This document shows, one piece after another, positions 7,901 to 15,150 of a stretch of DNA of 40,596 nt. This DNA is from Firmicutes bacterium UBA5454 (GTDB lineage Bacteria > Bacillota > Clostridia > Caldicoprobacterales > DTU083), in NCBI GenBank assembly GCA_002426555.1, contig DIQU01000107.1, positions 7,031 to 47,626 of the forward strand, written 5' to 3'. The position numbers and the translations under genes are program-made. The notes under the pieces were generated by a model. That model searched no databases. It saw nothing but the letters and a program-made list of their open reading frames with translations, and was not told the origin of the DNA. Each line of letters begins with the position of its first letter. Position 1 is the first letter of the stretch.

Positions 7901-8245
7901 TTATAAGTACTTTTTCACCATTTTCAGTGTTTTTTCTTTGATTATCTCCCGCACATGCCCCGGTTCGAGCACCTCGATATACTCGCCGTAGGACAAAATC
8001 GTGCCATACACCCAGTCATCCTCCGGCCAGGTCACTGTGATTATAAAGCTGCCGTCGGGCTGCTTTTCTGATATATCATCACCAAATTCGTCGTACACTC
8101 GATAAGTCATCGCCGGGTCAATTTTCAGTTTCAGCGTTATGTCCTGCTTTTGGTGCGCATCCGGTCCGGGGTTGGGTGGAGCCTCCAGCAAGTTTCTTTC
8201 GATAAAATGCTCGTCCGTCACAATCAGGTTTTTCACACGCGTCAT
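7901..8245 (-). pseudogene. C-terminal remnant of a WYL-domain (YafY-type) transcriptional regulator
   Basis: The frame encodes only the end of a WYL-family regulator. RVKNLIVTDEHFIERNL matches the terminal strand of the WYL ligand domain, and ITVTWPEDDWVYGTILSYGEYIEVLEP the WCX extension. The N-terminal winged helix and most of the WYL domain are absent. A TGA lies in frame four codons upstream of the ATG at 8245, and there is no ribosome binding site. It is therefore a truncated relic, not a functional DNA-binding protein. It begins 38 nt after the stop of the 30-residue tag ORF, so a deletion joined the two. Confidence 0.7.
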
Positions 8246-8282
8246 GCTGGGAATTGTTCACGGCAGGGTAAAATGGGGTTGT

Positions 8283-8375
8283 TTATTTGTCCCAATGTCC
8301 CAACGATATCTCCGGTTTGTTTTTCGGGGAGTAGCTTTCGGGATTGGGAGTGATTTTTCGAATAGGCTCGCTCAT
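8283..8375 (-). CDS. 30-residue tag-only ORF (PESYSPKNKPEI peptide)
   Basis: A 30-codon frame with an ATGA overlap (ATG 8375-8373, TGA 8374-8372) with the preceding GyrI-like gene, so it is likely to be translationally coupled. Its first 24 residues are nearly identical to the N-termini of the proteins starting at 10676 and 11873. The frame ends soon after the tag with SLGHWDK. It may be the 5' stub of a lost tagged gene, with the WYL remnant just downstream marking the deletion point, or a free peptide version of the tag. The sequence cannot decide between these. Confidence 0.55.
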   Translation of the reverse strand: MSEPIRKITPNPESYSPKNKPEISLGHWDK

Positions 8376-8869
8376 TTCGTTCCCTCCACAATCCGAATTG
8401 GGAAGTAGAAATCGTATTGATAATATCCCATAGCGGCTTTCGCGGCTTCGGTACTGATAAAGTGCCACATAAAATGCCGGTTTGAATTGTTGTCCTCTGC
8501 AAAGCAGCCGCTTTCTTCAACCCACTTTTTGATGCCCATGTATGTCTCTCCCGCATCGCCCGAATAGTTTGCCACGGCATACAATCCGCCGGGGAAATCC
8601 ATAACATCAAAACCGCCGGTATCCTTCGGAGCCTCCGCAACCGCCAGCCCCCAAGCCATACCGCCCGCTTCGCTGTCATGCCACATGAAATCGCGGGCAT
8701 AAAAGCGGTCGCGCCGCAATTTATCCTGTTCCGACCACCACTCGTTAAACCTTCTGAGCTGCGGACTTTCCGACGTGTTAGAGCCGTCCTTGCACACACC
8801 CGACCAAATCATCTTACAGGCGGGCAATTCAATGATGCGGACGGCGTTTCTGTCCTTTTCGTTAATCAT
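8372..8869 (-). CDS. GyrI-like small-molecule-binding domain protein
   Basis: A 165-residue stand-alone effector-binding domain of the GyrI/AraC_E_bind type, cytoplasmic. RIIELPACKMIWSG opens the domain, FPGGLYAVANYSG forms the central strand, and it ends with the typical YYQYDFYFPIRIVEG. It is clearly paralogous to the last domain of the gene just upstream: RIIELPACKM, RFNEW, DRFY.RDFMW, VIDFPGG and YFPIRI are all shared. Its ATG overlaps the upstream stop (ATGA at 8866-8869), and its own stop overlaps the tag ORF start. It lacks the tag and a DNA-binding domain. Members of this fold bind drugs or act as the sensor part of MerR/AraC regulators; some hydrolyse cyclopropanoids. Confidence 0.82.
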   Translation of the reverse strand: MINEKDRNAVRIIELPACKMIWSGVCKDGSNTSESPQLRRFNEWWSEQDKLRRDRFYARDFMWHDSEAGGMAWGLAVAEAPKDTGGFDVMDFPGGLYAVANYSGDAGETYMGIKKWVEESGCFAEDNNSNRHFMWHFISTEAAKAAMGYYQYDFYFPIRIVEGTK

Positions 8870-9783
8870 ATCCGCTCCTCCTTAATCCGGATCGGGAAGT
8901 ATAAATCCATCTGGTGATAGCCCATGACCTCTTTTATATATTGTGGAGACGTAATATTGCCCAAGCTGCGGCGCGTATCGTTTTCGTCCAGCTCAAAGCA
9001 GCCGCTCTCCATCACCCATTCCAATATGCTGTTATATACCCGGTCGTGGTTAGCGCCGTCAGCGTCCACGCTGATAGCCACGGCAAAAAGCCCACCGGGG
9101 AAGTCGATCACGTCAAGTCCGTCAATATCGTCAGGAACCTCATCCACGGCATATCCCCACTCAAAACCGCCTCCGGTCGGGCTCCACATAAAATCGCGGG
9201 GATAAAAGCGGTCGGCTCGGCGTTTGTCGTATTTTGTAAACCACTCATTGAATCGCTCCATTTTTCCACCCGGCGCGAAAGCGTCCTCACCATTGGCGGA
9301 GCCGGAAGAAACCATCTTGCAGGCGGGCAGCTCGATAATCCGCACCGTGTTTTGCCTGTTCTGTGGGATGGTGGACGCAGCAGACTTTGTTACGGCTTGC
9401 TTTGTTGCTTCTTTCACAGACTGCTCCATCATGCTCAAAATCTCCGGCTTGTTTTTTGGGGAATAGCTTTCTGGTGTCTTTTTCGGTTGTATAGGTATCA
9501 ATATTTCCGCTTCGGATTCAGATGTTGTGTCGGACATATTCATGTAAATCTCGAAATCTCCCGGTATTTCACCGTTTGGCTCATAAGCGGAGGATGACTG
9601 AAGCCATTTATAGCCATAACCTTCAGAACCGCCGATTGTCCCGCGTTTACTTTCGGTAAAAACCGCATAATGGCTTTCAGGTAATTTTTTAACAAACAAC
9701 CCGTCCGGCGCATCATCGGTATTCGCTTCCACCCCTGCAAAATAACAATACTCGTGTTCACCGGAGGGCAGTCCATATGCCAA
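8866..9783 (-). CDS. Tagged tandem GyrI-like protein, C-terminal portion (frameshifted)
   Basis: Continuation of the gene that starts at 10676, in the -1 frame. It opens inside a GyrI-like domain (YGLPSGEHEYCYFAGVEA, LPESHYAVFTESKRG, DFEIYM, EILIPIQP) whose first half is encoded in the other frame. A PESYSPKNKPEIL tag follows (about residues 104-116), then a short acidic/Ala-rich linker, then a complete GyrI-like domain ending MGYHQMDLYFPIRIKEE. Translation from TTG at 9783 would give 305 residues beginning mid-domain with no ribosome binding site, so independent function is doubtful. The stop overlaps the next GyrI-like start. Confidence 0.7.
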   Translation of the reverse strand: MAYGLPSGEHEYCYFAGVEANTDDAPDGLFVKKLPESHYAVFTESKRGTIGGSEGYGYKWLQSSSAYEPNGEIPGDFEIYMNMSDTTSESEAEILIPIQPKKTPESYSPKNKPEILSMMEQSVKEATKQAVTKSAASTIPQNRQNTVRIIELPACKMVSSGSANGEDAFAPGGKMERFNEWFTKYDKRRADRFYPRDFMWSPTGGGFEWGYAVDEVPDDIDGLDVIDFPGGLFAVAISVDADGANHDRVYNSILEWVMESGCFELDENDTRRSLGNITSPQYIKEVMGYHQMDLYFPIRIKEERI

Positions 9784-10676
9784 AATCCAATCATTCGGGC
9801 AGGTTTTGCGATACCCTGAATTGCACCGAGCTTGCTGTTCACGATTTCGTATAGCTCGTTTATGACGGGCTCAAAATTAGACCAATCCGTGATTCTGCTT
9901 TTTACCCCGACAAGGGTAAGTTTCTTGCTTATGATCTGCGGCTCCGGCATTACATCCGCATGATTTGTAGTATCCGTTTTGGTGGCTTTGTTCGCGCTCT
10001 CCACCATGTTCAAAATCTCTGGCTTGCTTTTCGGGGAATAACCTTCGGCGTCCTTTATTACCGGAATATACGCATAGCATGTATGAGGCGGCGTATTGTA
10101 TTCCGCGTGGCAGTGATACTCAATCTCAACATGAATATTGGGGTTTTGAATATAAGCGTTTTCCTTTGCTGCTTCCCGCAACGCTTCAAAAAACTCATGT
10201 AAATCCGCACTGTCTTTACCGAGCAACGCTTTGGCGTTATTATTGTCGCCTTTAACGCGCAGCCACAACCCGCCCGGTTGTGTGAACTGATCATATCTTC
10301 CGTCTTGATCATCCGTATAGGATTCATTCGCAAACATAATACCGCAAGGCTTGTCGGCGCAGTTATAGTTAATCGAAAGCGACGCGCTCCAGTCGGGATT
10401 TATCTTTTCTTTTATCGGAACAGGCTCAACAAGCGACTGAAAACGTCTCAATGTCTCGCTGATGTTGGACTCGTCAATGTTATTATCTGCATAATCAATA
10501 CAACCCACCCATAAAACGTCCTTGCGCTCGACAAGCTCAAAATCTACACCTTTGTATTTTATAACATGCATGAGCTTTTCAATTTGTTTCGACTCTTCCA
10601 TCATGCTCAAAATCTCCGGCGTGTTCTTCGGGCTGTAACTTTCGGGGTTGGGATTAACTTTTTTAACAGCGCTCAT
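9540..10676 (-). CDS. Tagged tandem GyrI-like protein, N-terminal portion (frameshifted)
   Basis: Starts with the tag (MSAVKK then PESYSPKNTPEIL). A GyrI-like domain follows at about residues 46-207 (VERKDVLWVGC at the front, HTCYAYIPVIK at the end), then a second tag (EGYSPKSKPEIL, 211-222), a linker, and the first half of another GyrI-like domain (IISKKLTLVGVKSRITDW, KPARMIGF). Family-like sequence stops at about residue 297; the remaining residues to 9540 are out-of-frame shadow. Adding one base in the A4 tract at 9782-9785 (T-run on the coding strand) would join it to the downstream frame, giving about 600 residues with three tags and three GyrI-like domains. It is either a real mutation or a sequencing error. 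Confidence 0.7.
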   Translation of the reverse strand: MSAVKKVNPNPESYSPKNTPEILSMMEESKQIEKLMHVIKYKGVDFELVERKDVLWVGCIDYADNNIDESNISETLRRFQSLVEPVPIKEKINPDWSASLSINYNCADKPCGIMFANESYTDDQDGRYDQFTQPGGLWLRVKGDNNNAKALLGKDSADLHEFFEALREAAKENAYIQNPNIHVEIEYHCHAEYNTPPHTCYAYIPVIKDAEGYSPKSKPEILNMVESANKATKTDTTNHADVMPEPQIISKKLTLVGVKSRITDWSNFEPVINELYEIVNSKLGAIQGIAKPARMIGFWHMDCPPVNTSIVILQGWKRIPMMRRTGCLLKNYLKAIMRFLPKVNAGQSAVLKVMAINGFSHPPLMSQTVKYREISRFT

Positions 10677-10712
10677 TTCGTTTCGCCCTTTCTTGAGATA
10701 TTCCGTTCTATA

Positions 10713-11873
10713 TTACTCGTCCTCCGCCAAAAACGCGGCGATTGTATCCGCGATCGTAAAATCCAGCTGCCTGCATTCGCTTAAAATATCAGCGATTTGC
10801 CACTTGGCTGCCTTTGTCTTTTTCTCTTTCCAGATGGCGTGAACCTTCCATAATTCATCATGAATTTGTCTGCTTGCATCAATTGCCGGTTTCAACTTAT
10901 CTGTTTCAAATTCGGATGCGGCGCGCTCAAGCGCGTCGCCAAGATAGCAGCGGCGCTCCGCTAAATCCCATATCTCCGGGTAAACATGCGGCCTGCCCTT
11001 GCCACAAAAGGTTTCGCGGAATCTATCCGGATTCGTATCCGCGCGAAGCAACTCCGCACCTCTTGATAACGCTTTGCAAAGCAAGGGTTTTGTGTCATTT
11101 GGTGGCATATGTGGCGACTTTATAAGAACTGCCGCCAGTACTCCTTTTGTCCAATCCTTTAGGCGCTTATATTTCGCCGGTGAGAATTTAATATTTGTTT
11201 TCAGCCGGTCTCCCGCCGTAAATGTCCATGCCAGCAGCGTCTCCCCATTATTTTCATAACCCGTTGCCAAAACAATATGATCTCCCGGCTCGCCGCTCAA
11301 AAGCAGAACGGGAAATCCATCAGCCAGGTTGCAAAGGGTTAAATTTACAAGGGCTTGGGGATTGCTCCAGCCACCTTTAATACTCTTAACCGGATAATTT
11401 GTGTAAACATCTACTTTGATTCCGGTGATTTCAAAGCAATCAAGAATAGGAGTCGCGTCCTTTGCGCCGCTATAGTTTGCTTCCCAGCTTCCGCCTTTAT
11501 AATGATCTTCCGAGAGAGGTGGAAGCTCATCGGTAAAATAATTCCACACATCATTCCAAAATTGAAAACCCTCACCGGAAATCATTAGGTTTCGGTAATA
11601 GTTGTTATCGTTGCGCCATGTCGTATTGTGAGCCTCCATTACGCTTGTGTCGTGCGGCGCACCCATGAGAACCACTAATGAAGTCGCGGCTGAGGCAAAC
11701 GCAAGCGTATGCGGCCCGAAAGCGGGCCCGTTCTGGTTGATTGAACCGGCAAAGGCTATTTTAGCGGATTCCGGCAGTGTAGTTAAGTTTTCAGCTACCG
11801 CCAATATCTCCGGCTTGTTTTTCGGGCTGTAGCTCTCCGGGGACGGATTTATCTTTTTTACAGGCTCGCTCAT
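10713..11873 (-). CDS. Tagged C39-like (papain-fold) protein, probably catalytically inactive
   Basis: A 386-residue protein opening with the tag (MSEPVKK then PESYSPKNKPEIL). About residues 40-230 resemble C39-like papain-fold domains: a helix HTLAFASAATSLVVLMGAP, a GGSWEANYSG segment, and GDHIVLATGYENNGETLLAW with the expected His position. The helix that should bear the nucleophilic Cys has none. The C-terminal 150 residues are helical and charged with no family recognised. It lies between the AraC-GyrI regulator (upstream, 59 nt) and the tandem GyrI gene (downstream, 36 nt) on the same strand. Such non-peptidase C39-like proteins may act as ligand binders; that is inference. Confidence 0.55.
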   Translation of the reverse strand: MSEPVKKINPSPESYSPKNKPEILAVAENLTTLPESAKIAFAGSINQNGPAFGPHTLAFASAATSLVVLMGAPHDTSVMEAHNTTWRNDNNYYRNLMISGEGFQFWNDVWNYFTDELPPLSEDHYKGGSWEANYSGAKDATPILDCFEITGIKVDVYTNYPVKSIKGGWSNPQALVNLTLCNLADGFPVLLLSGEPGDHIVLATGYENNGETLLAWTFTAGDRLKTNIKFSPAKYKRLKDWTKGVLAAVLIKSPHMPPNDTKPLLCKALSRGAELLRADTNPDRFRETFCGKGRPHVYPEIWDLAERRCYLGDALERAASEFETDKLKPAIDASRQIHDELWKVHAIWKEKKTKAAKWQIADILSECRQLDFTIADTIAAFLAEDE

Positions 11874-11932
11874 TTTATTTCATCCTCCTCATTCTGGATG
11901 CTAATATTTTACCCCGGAAAGAAGCGACTGCG

Positions 11933-13195
11933 TTATCCGTTTGTGTCAATTTTCAAGCGTTTATAAAGCTTCATGCGCACATTTTCGGTGTCGTATTTGC
12001 CATTTAGGGTTTCATAGACCGCGAAAACCGGCTCGTTTTCATGAGCGATACTATTGTTTTGCAACCACAGCTCCATTTTCATACTGCCCATTCGAATATC
12101 ACCCAAGCGGTCATCGGGCAGCACTGCATACCGTCCGGCGGGAAGGTGCTTTACTTCAATTTCCGGCGCAATGCGGGCATCGTGCCCTACGCTGAAGCCG
12201 TCGCCGCATTCTATACCGCATTCACAAACATCATCGTATTCACACACATAAAACCTCCGGGCGTTTCGGACAAGCAGCGGGTGATGCTCTTGCAAAAACG
12301 CCATGACCTTCTCCGATGCTTTGCGCTCGGCGTTTTTTCCACTCTCCCGAGCAATGATAAAGGACATTTCGGGAATGGTCGTTATCGTAATATGCTGCTC
12401 ATATTTGCGTTTTTTAACGGGCAAATACAGCTTTAGTTTCCGGGGTTCCCCGTTTTGAAAGAGATATTCCTCAAAATATCCGTCGCCGGATTCTTCAAAC
12501 ATGCTAGCCGACAGCCAAGTGTTATAGAGATAATTCCATCCGTCACTGATTTCTGTCTCGCTGTAATTGACCATACAGGTGGCATAAAAGTCTGTTTTGC
12601 CCGTTCCATCCCGCTCTACCATAACTTCATAGCACAACCGGCTTCCGATCTGTTTCCCGTTTCGTCCGAAAACGCGGCCTTTTATTTCGCCCAGCGGTGC
12701 AATAGCTTTGTCCTCAATGCCAACGATGCAGGGATCATAAAACCGGGTTATCGCACATTCGGGAATGGTTTCCGCACCGACTTTCACCGCAAGACTTATT
12801 TCGTTAATGGCAAACGGGTAGAAGCAAAAATATGTATCGCCCTGCCTGTATTCAAGCGGCGTCATGCCGACGATACTCTTAAAAAGCTTGTGGAACGCCT
12901 GCTGTGTGCCGCAGCCGCTTTCGTCCGCGATGATGGCGAGGGGCATGTCCGAATGCTTTATTTTCTCACAGGCGTTGGAAATCCTGCGCTTGCGAAGGTA
13001 TTCTTTGATGGAATGCCCCGTACATGCGTAAAAATCCCGATACAACTGACTACGCGAAACAAAATGCCGCTCGGCAATGTTTTCAGGGTTGAGGTCGTCG
13101 GACAGATGGTGTTCAATATAGGCGAGAACGGCATCTATATATTGCAACTTGTCCATCGCCGTGCATTTTGTGTGGTTTTTATTTGAGATTAGCAT
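11933..13195 (-). CDS. AraC-family regulator with two C-terminal GyrI-like effector domains
   Basis: The N-terminal 115 residues are a double helix-turn-helix of the AraC/XylS family: LAYIEHHLSDDLNPENIAERHFVSRSQLYRDF, then LAIIADESGCGTQQAFHKLFKSIVGMTPLEYR. The following 300 residues appear to contain two effector-binding GyrI-like modules, one ending KLKLYLPVKK and a second containing VKHLPAGRYAVLP and VRMKLYKRLKID. The total of about 420 residues is longer than the usual 280-300 for single-domain relatives. The start at 13195 (MLISNK) follows AAGGAGA by 13 nt, a little far; the ATG at residue 14 has no better site. It is the only intact DNA-binding protein of the island and the best candidate regulator of the tagged genes downstream. 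Confidence 0.85.
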   Translation of the reverse strand: MLISNKNHTKCTAMDKLQYIDAVLAYIEHHLSDDLNPENIAERHFVSRSQLYRDFYACTGHSIKEYLRKRRISNACEKIKHSDMPLAIIADESGCGTQQAFHKLFKSIVGMTPLEYRQGDTYFCFYPFAINEISLAVKVGAETIPECAITRFYDPCIVGIEDKAIAPLGEIKGRVFGRNGKQIGSRLCYEVMVERDGTGKTDFYATCMVNYSETEISDGWNYLYNTWLSASMFEESGDGYFEEYLFQNGEPRKLKLYLPVKKRKYEQHITITTIPEMSFIIARESGKNAERKASEKVMAFLQEHHPLLVRNARRFYVCEYDDVCECGIECGDGFSVGHDARIAPEIEVKHLPAGRYAVLPDDRLGDIRMGSMKMELWLQNNSIAHENEPVFAVYETLNGKYDTENVRMKLYKRLKIDTNG

Positions 13196-13241
13196 ATTGT
13201 GATGCTGCTCTCCTTTCGGGTTTATTATTGGGTGAAGATGC

Positions 13242-13406
13242 TTAGGGGAAAAGAAGCAAATCGACGTTTTTATCTTCGCCTTCCTTGGCAAATTGCAACA
13301 GTATGGACAGTGCAGAAAACGGGTCGCCGATGGTTTCTGGCGTTTGGCAGGCACCGACTCTGACTATGTTTTTCTTTGGAATTTCTTGCCCTTTGTGATT
13401 ATCCAT
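13242..13406 (-). pseudogene. N-terminal fragment of a nitrilase-superfamily (carbon-nitrogen hydrolase) gene
   Basis: A 54-codon frame with a very good ribosome binding site (GGAGGGGG, 6 nt from ATG 13406), 4 nt after the preceding VOC gene's stop. It reads VRVGACQTPETIGDPFSAL...VDLLLFP and then TAA. This matches the first strand, helix and second strand of nitrilase-fold enzymes, where the next residue should be the catalytic Glu of LLLFPE. The rest of the enzyme is absent in all frames, and AraC-gene leader sequence follows. It is a deletion or fusion relic and cannot be an active amidohydrolase. Confidence 0.65.
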
Positions 13407-13409
13407 GCG

Positions 13410-14186
13410 TTACCCCCTCCTGCACAAGCAAAACGGATGGCCAACCGGATCAAGCAAAGTAATGAAATGGTCGCCGCCATATTGCTCGTCGGTTTTGGTT
13501 GCGCCAATGCGTATTGCCTCCTCTACGGCAGACGGCAAATCATCTACCTGAAAATTGAAGTGCATCTGCTTCTGCTGCGTGCCGGGTTCTTCCGGCCAAA
13601 CTGGCGAGATATACTCAAAATCACTCTGCATGAAATGAACATTCATCCCATCTGGGGTAACAAGCGAAGTCCAGTGGAACTCCTGATCCCAGTTTGTGAG
13701 TTCCGCGTAAAACGCCCGCAGCGCTTTCGTGTCCGGGCAGTCGATGTTGATGGAATAGTCCGCTAGCACAGAGTGATATTGAGGCTTGAAATGCGCCCCG
13801 AACTCCGCTTCGCTTAACCGTTTGCAGAAGCAAAACGGATGCCCTTCCGTATCAATCATTGTCACGCAACTATCACCACCGTATTGCATGGCGGCTCTCG
13901 TTGCGCCAAGCCGGATTGCCTTCCCTACGGCAGACGTCACATCATCCACCGTAAAATCAAGATGCATCTGTTTCTGCTGCATACCCGGTTCCTCCGGCCA
14001 TACGGGTGGCGCAAACGGTATGTCCGGTTCCCAAAACAGTATCATCATGCCTTTGTCGGTCTTAACCGCCAAAGCACCAAAAGCGGTCGTCTTTTCCCAA
14101 CCAAAAAGGTCGGCATAGAAGTTACGGGCGCGTTCGGCGTTCGCGCAATCAATCGTTAAATCACCGATGGTTAAGTTTGGTATCAT
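13410..14186 (-). CDS. VOC-family (glyoxalase/bleomycin-resistance) protein, two tandem domains
   Basis: A 258-residue protein with two copies of the vicinal-oxygen-chelate fold. Copy 1 covers about residues 1-122 (DLTIDCANAERARNFYADLFGW ... WPEEPGMQQKQMHLDFTVDD ... EGHPFCFCKR). Copy 2 covers about 140-258 (SINIDCPDTKALRAFYAELTNW ... WPEEPGTQQKQMHFNFQVDD ... VGHPFCLCRRG). The copies are strongly alike, so an internal duplication is clear. Such proteins often sequester antibiotics or act as small-molecule lyases or isomerases; the substrate is unknown. Its ATG overlaps the GNAT stop (ATGA at 14183-14186), and the nitrilase fragment follows immediately. Confidence 0.87.
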   Translation of the reverse strand: MIPNLTIGDLTIDCANAERARNFYADLFGWEKTTAFGALAVKTDKGMMILFWEPDIPFAPPVWPEEPGMQQKQMHLDFTVDDVTSAVGKAIRLGATRAAMQYGGDSCVTMIDTEGHPFCFCKRLSEAEFGAHFKPQYHSVLADYSINIDCPDTKALRAFYAELTNWDQEFHWTSLVTPDGMNVHFMQSDFEYISPVWPEEPGTQQKQMHFNFQVDDLPSAVEEAIRIGATKTDEQYGGDHFITLLDPVGHPFCLCRRG

Positions 14187-14770
14187 ATTGTCAACTCCTT
14201 CCGCATGACATAGTTGTTTTCCAACTCGGCGTAAACGGTGAATTCAAGCTTTTCGTACATCCCGGTGTAGCCACCGTGGTTTTCAGATTCGGCGGTGACT
14301 ACTCTGTTGGGATACACTTCAACATAATCAAAGCCCTCCGCCACAGCGTCCTTACAAACGCGTTCCAACAGCTGTGTGGCAACACCTTTTCGCTGCATCT
14401 CCGGGGCAATCGTAAAGCAAAACACCGATTTGACTTTCTTGTGCGCAATATCATCTGTCGGAACAGAGGGCATCAATCGCCGCCAAAATCTGCTGGTCGT
14501 GCATTCTGCCTTGTTGTTGGCGTTGCACCAGCCGATCACCTCATCGCCTAAATACGCAAGATAACCTTGCAAATTGCCGTCCTTTACAAACTGGAGAGCG
14601 ACGGCTCTGCGTTTCTCCTCGGTCGAGCAGTCGATACCCTCTGGTTCGTTGCTGCACCAGCAAACACAATAGCATTTCGTGTTCCATTTATCATTGTGCG
14701 GTGTCTTGTCAAAGAAGCGCACATAGCCATCGGCAAGCTCGGGGGTTAACTTCTTGATTTCAATGTTCAT
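14183..14770 (-). CDS. GNAT-family N-acetyltransferase
   Basis: A 195-residue GNAT protein that should transfer an acetyl group from acetyl-CoA to an unknown amine. KKLTPELADGYVRFFD opens the fold. LAYLGDEVIGWCNANNK, FTIAPEMQRKGVATQLLERVCKDA (the acetyl-CoA loop Q/R-x-x-G-x-A), EGFDYVEVYPN and YTGMYEKLEFTVYAELENNYVMRKEL follow in order. The NDKWNTKCYCVCWCSN segment is Cys-rich. The start is taken at 14770, where ATG overlaps the stop of the preceding VOC gene (ATGA at 14767-14770), not the longer frame from 14797. It is part of a tightly coupled four-gene run. Confidence 0.9.
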   Translation of the reverse strand: MNIEIKKLTPELADGYVRFFDKTPHNDKWNTKCYCVCWCSNEPEGIDCSTEEKRRAVALQFVKDGNLQGYLAYLGDEVIGWCNANNKAECTTSRFWRRLMPSVPTDDIAHKKVKSVFCFTIAPEMQRKGVATQLLERVCKDAVAEGFDYVEVYPNRVVTAESENHGGYTGMYEKLEFTVYAELENNYVMRKELTI

Positions 14771-15147
14771 GCCGATTCCTCCACCATAAAGCCCCACTGG
14801 ACGCCAAAGCTGTCCATGAATTGTAGCCCAAGCTCGGAGTATGACAGTTTTTCGGGAGGATCAATAACAATCCCCCCGGGCTTCAAAATCTCATAGCACG
14901 CGAGCAGTTCCTTTGGGCTTTCAAACATTACGATCATTGCAACAGCACAATCCATTGATTTATCCTTATTGCCAAAGCGGTCATTGAGCATCACGCAGGT
15001 GCCATGTATCCGCATTTCCGCATGGCCAATGCTCCCGTCGCCATCGCCACTATGAAACAGGATATCCGTCTTCGTATTGAACGCTTTCTCGTACAACGCA
15101 ATTGCCTCGGCACAGTCGCCGCAAAAGTGCAGATGTGGTATCAGCAT
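14767..15147 (-). CDS. VOC-family protein, PhnB-like
   Basis: A 126-residue single VOC domain of the PhnB-like subgroup. It begins MLIPHLHFCGDCAEAIALYEKAF, then KTDILFHSGDGD...IGHAEMRIHGTCVMLNDRFGN, and ends LGLQFMDSFGVQWGFMVEE. Members resemble small-molecule-binding or detoxification proteins; a phosphonate role should not be assumed from the name. It sits 3 nt after another VOC gene and overlaps the GNAT gene by ATGA. Confidence 0.88.
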   Translation of the reverse strand: MLIPHLHFCGDCAEAIALYEKAFNTKTDILFHSGDGDGSIGHAEMRIHGTCVMLNDRFGNKDKSMDCAVAMIVMFESPKELLACYEILKPGGIVIDPPEKLSYSELGLQFMDSFGVQWGFMVEESA

Positions 15148-15150
15148 GGG

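Larger units (their letters stand above)
8304..11873 (-). repeat. Five dispersed copies of a PESYSPKNKPEIL-encoding tag
   Basis: The minus strand encodes the same short peptide at 8304-8342, 9436-9474, 10011-10046 (variant EGYSPKSKPEIL), 10608-10642 (variant with NTPEIL) and 11802-11837. At 8375, 10676 and 11873 the tag is N-terminal, preceded by MSEP or MSAV, two basic residues and NPNP/NPSP. At 9474 and 10046 it is internal and links one GyrI-like domain to the next. A helical, acidic segment (SMME, NMVE, AVAE) usually follows. Conservation of the tag exceeds that of the domains it joins. Confidence 0.85.

Noticed and set aside
8242..8799. Minus-strand 185-codon frame inside the GyrI-like gene
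   Set aside because: It is an alternative frame of the same strand; the GyrI-like frame has the domain motifs and the ATGA overlaps on both ends.
8914..9597. Plus-strand 227-codon frame opposite the tandem GyrI gene
   Set aside because: It is shadow coding opposite clear GyrI-like domains, with no recognisable motif.
10011..11837. The repeated tag as a bacteriocin or RiPP leader peptide
   Set aside because: It is followed by large folded domains rather than short core peptides, has no GG or similar cleavage motif, and no transporter or maturase is nearby. The C39-like protein lacks a Cys nucleophile.
12455..13186. Plus-strand 243-codon frame antisense to the AraC gene
   Set aside because: The minus strand encodes a convincing AraC helix-turn-helix and effector domains; the plus frame is Cys/Phe-rich shadow without an RBS.
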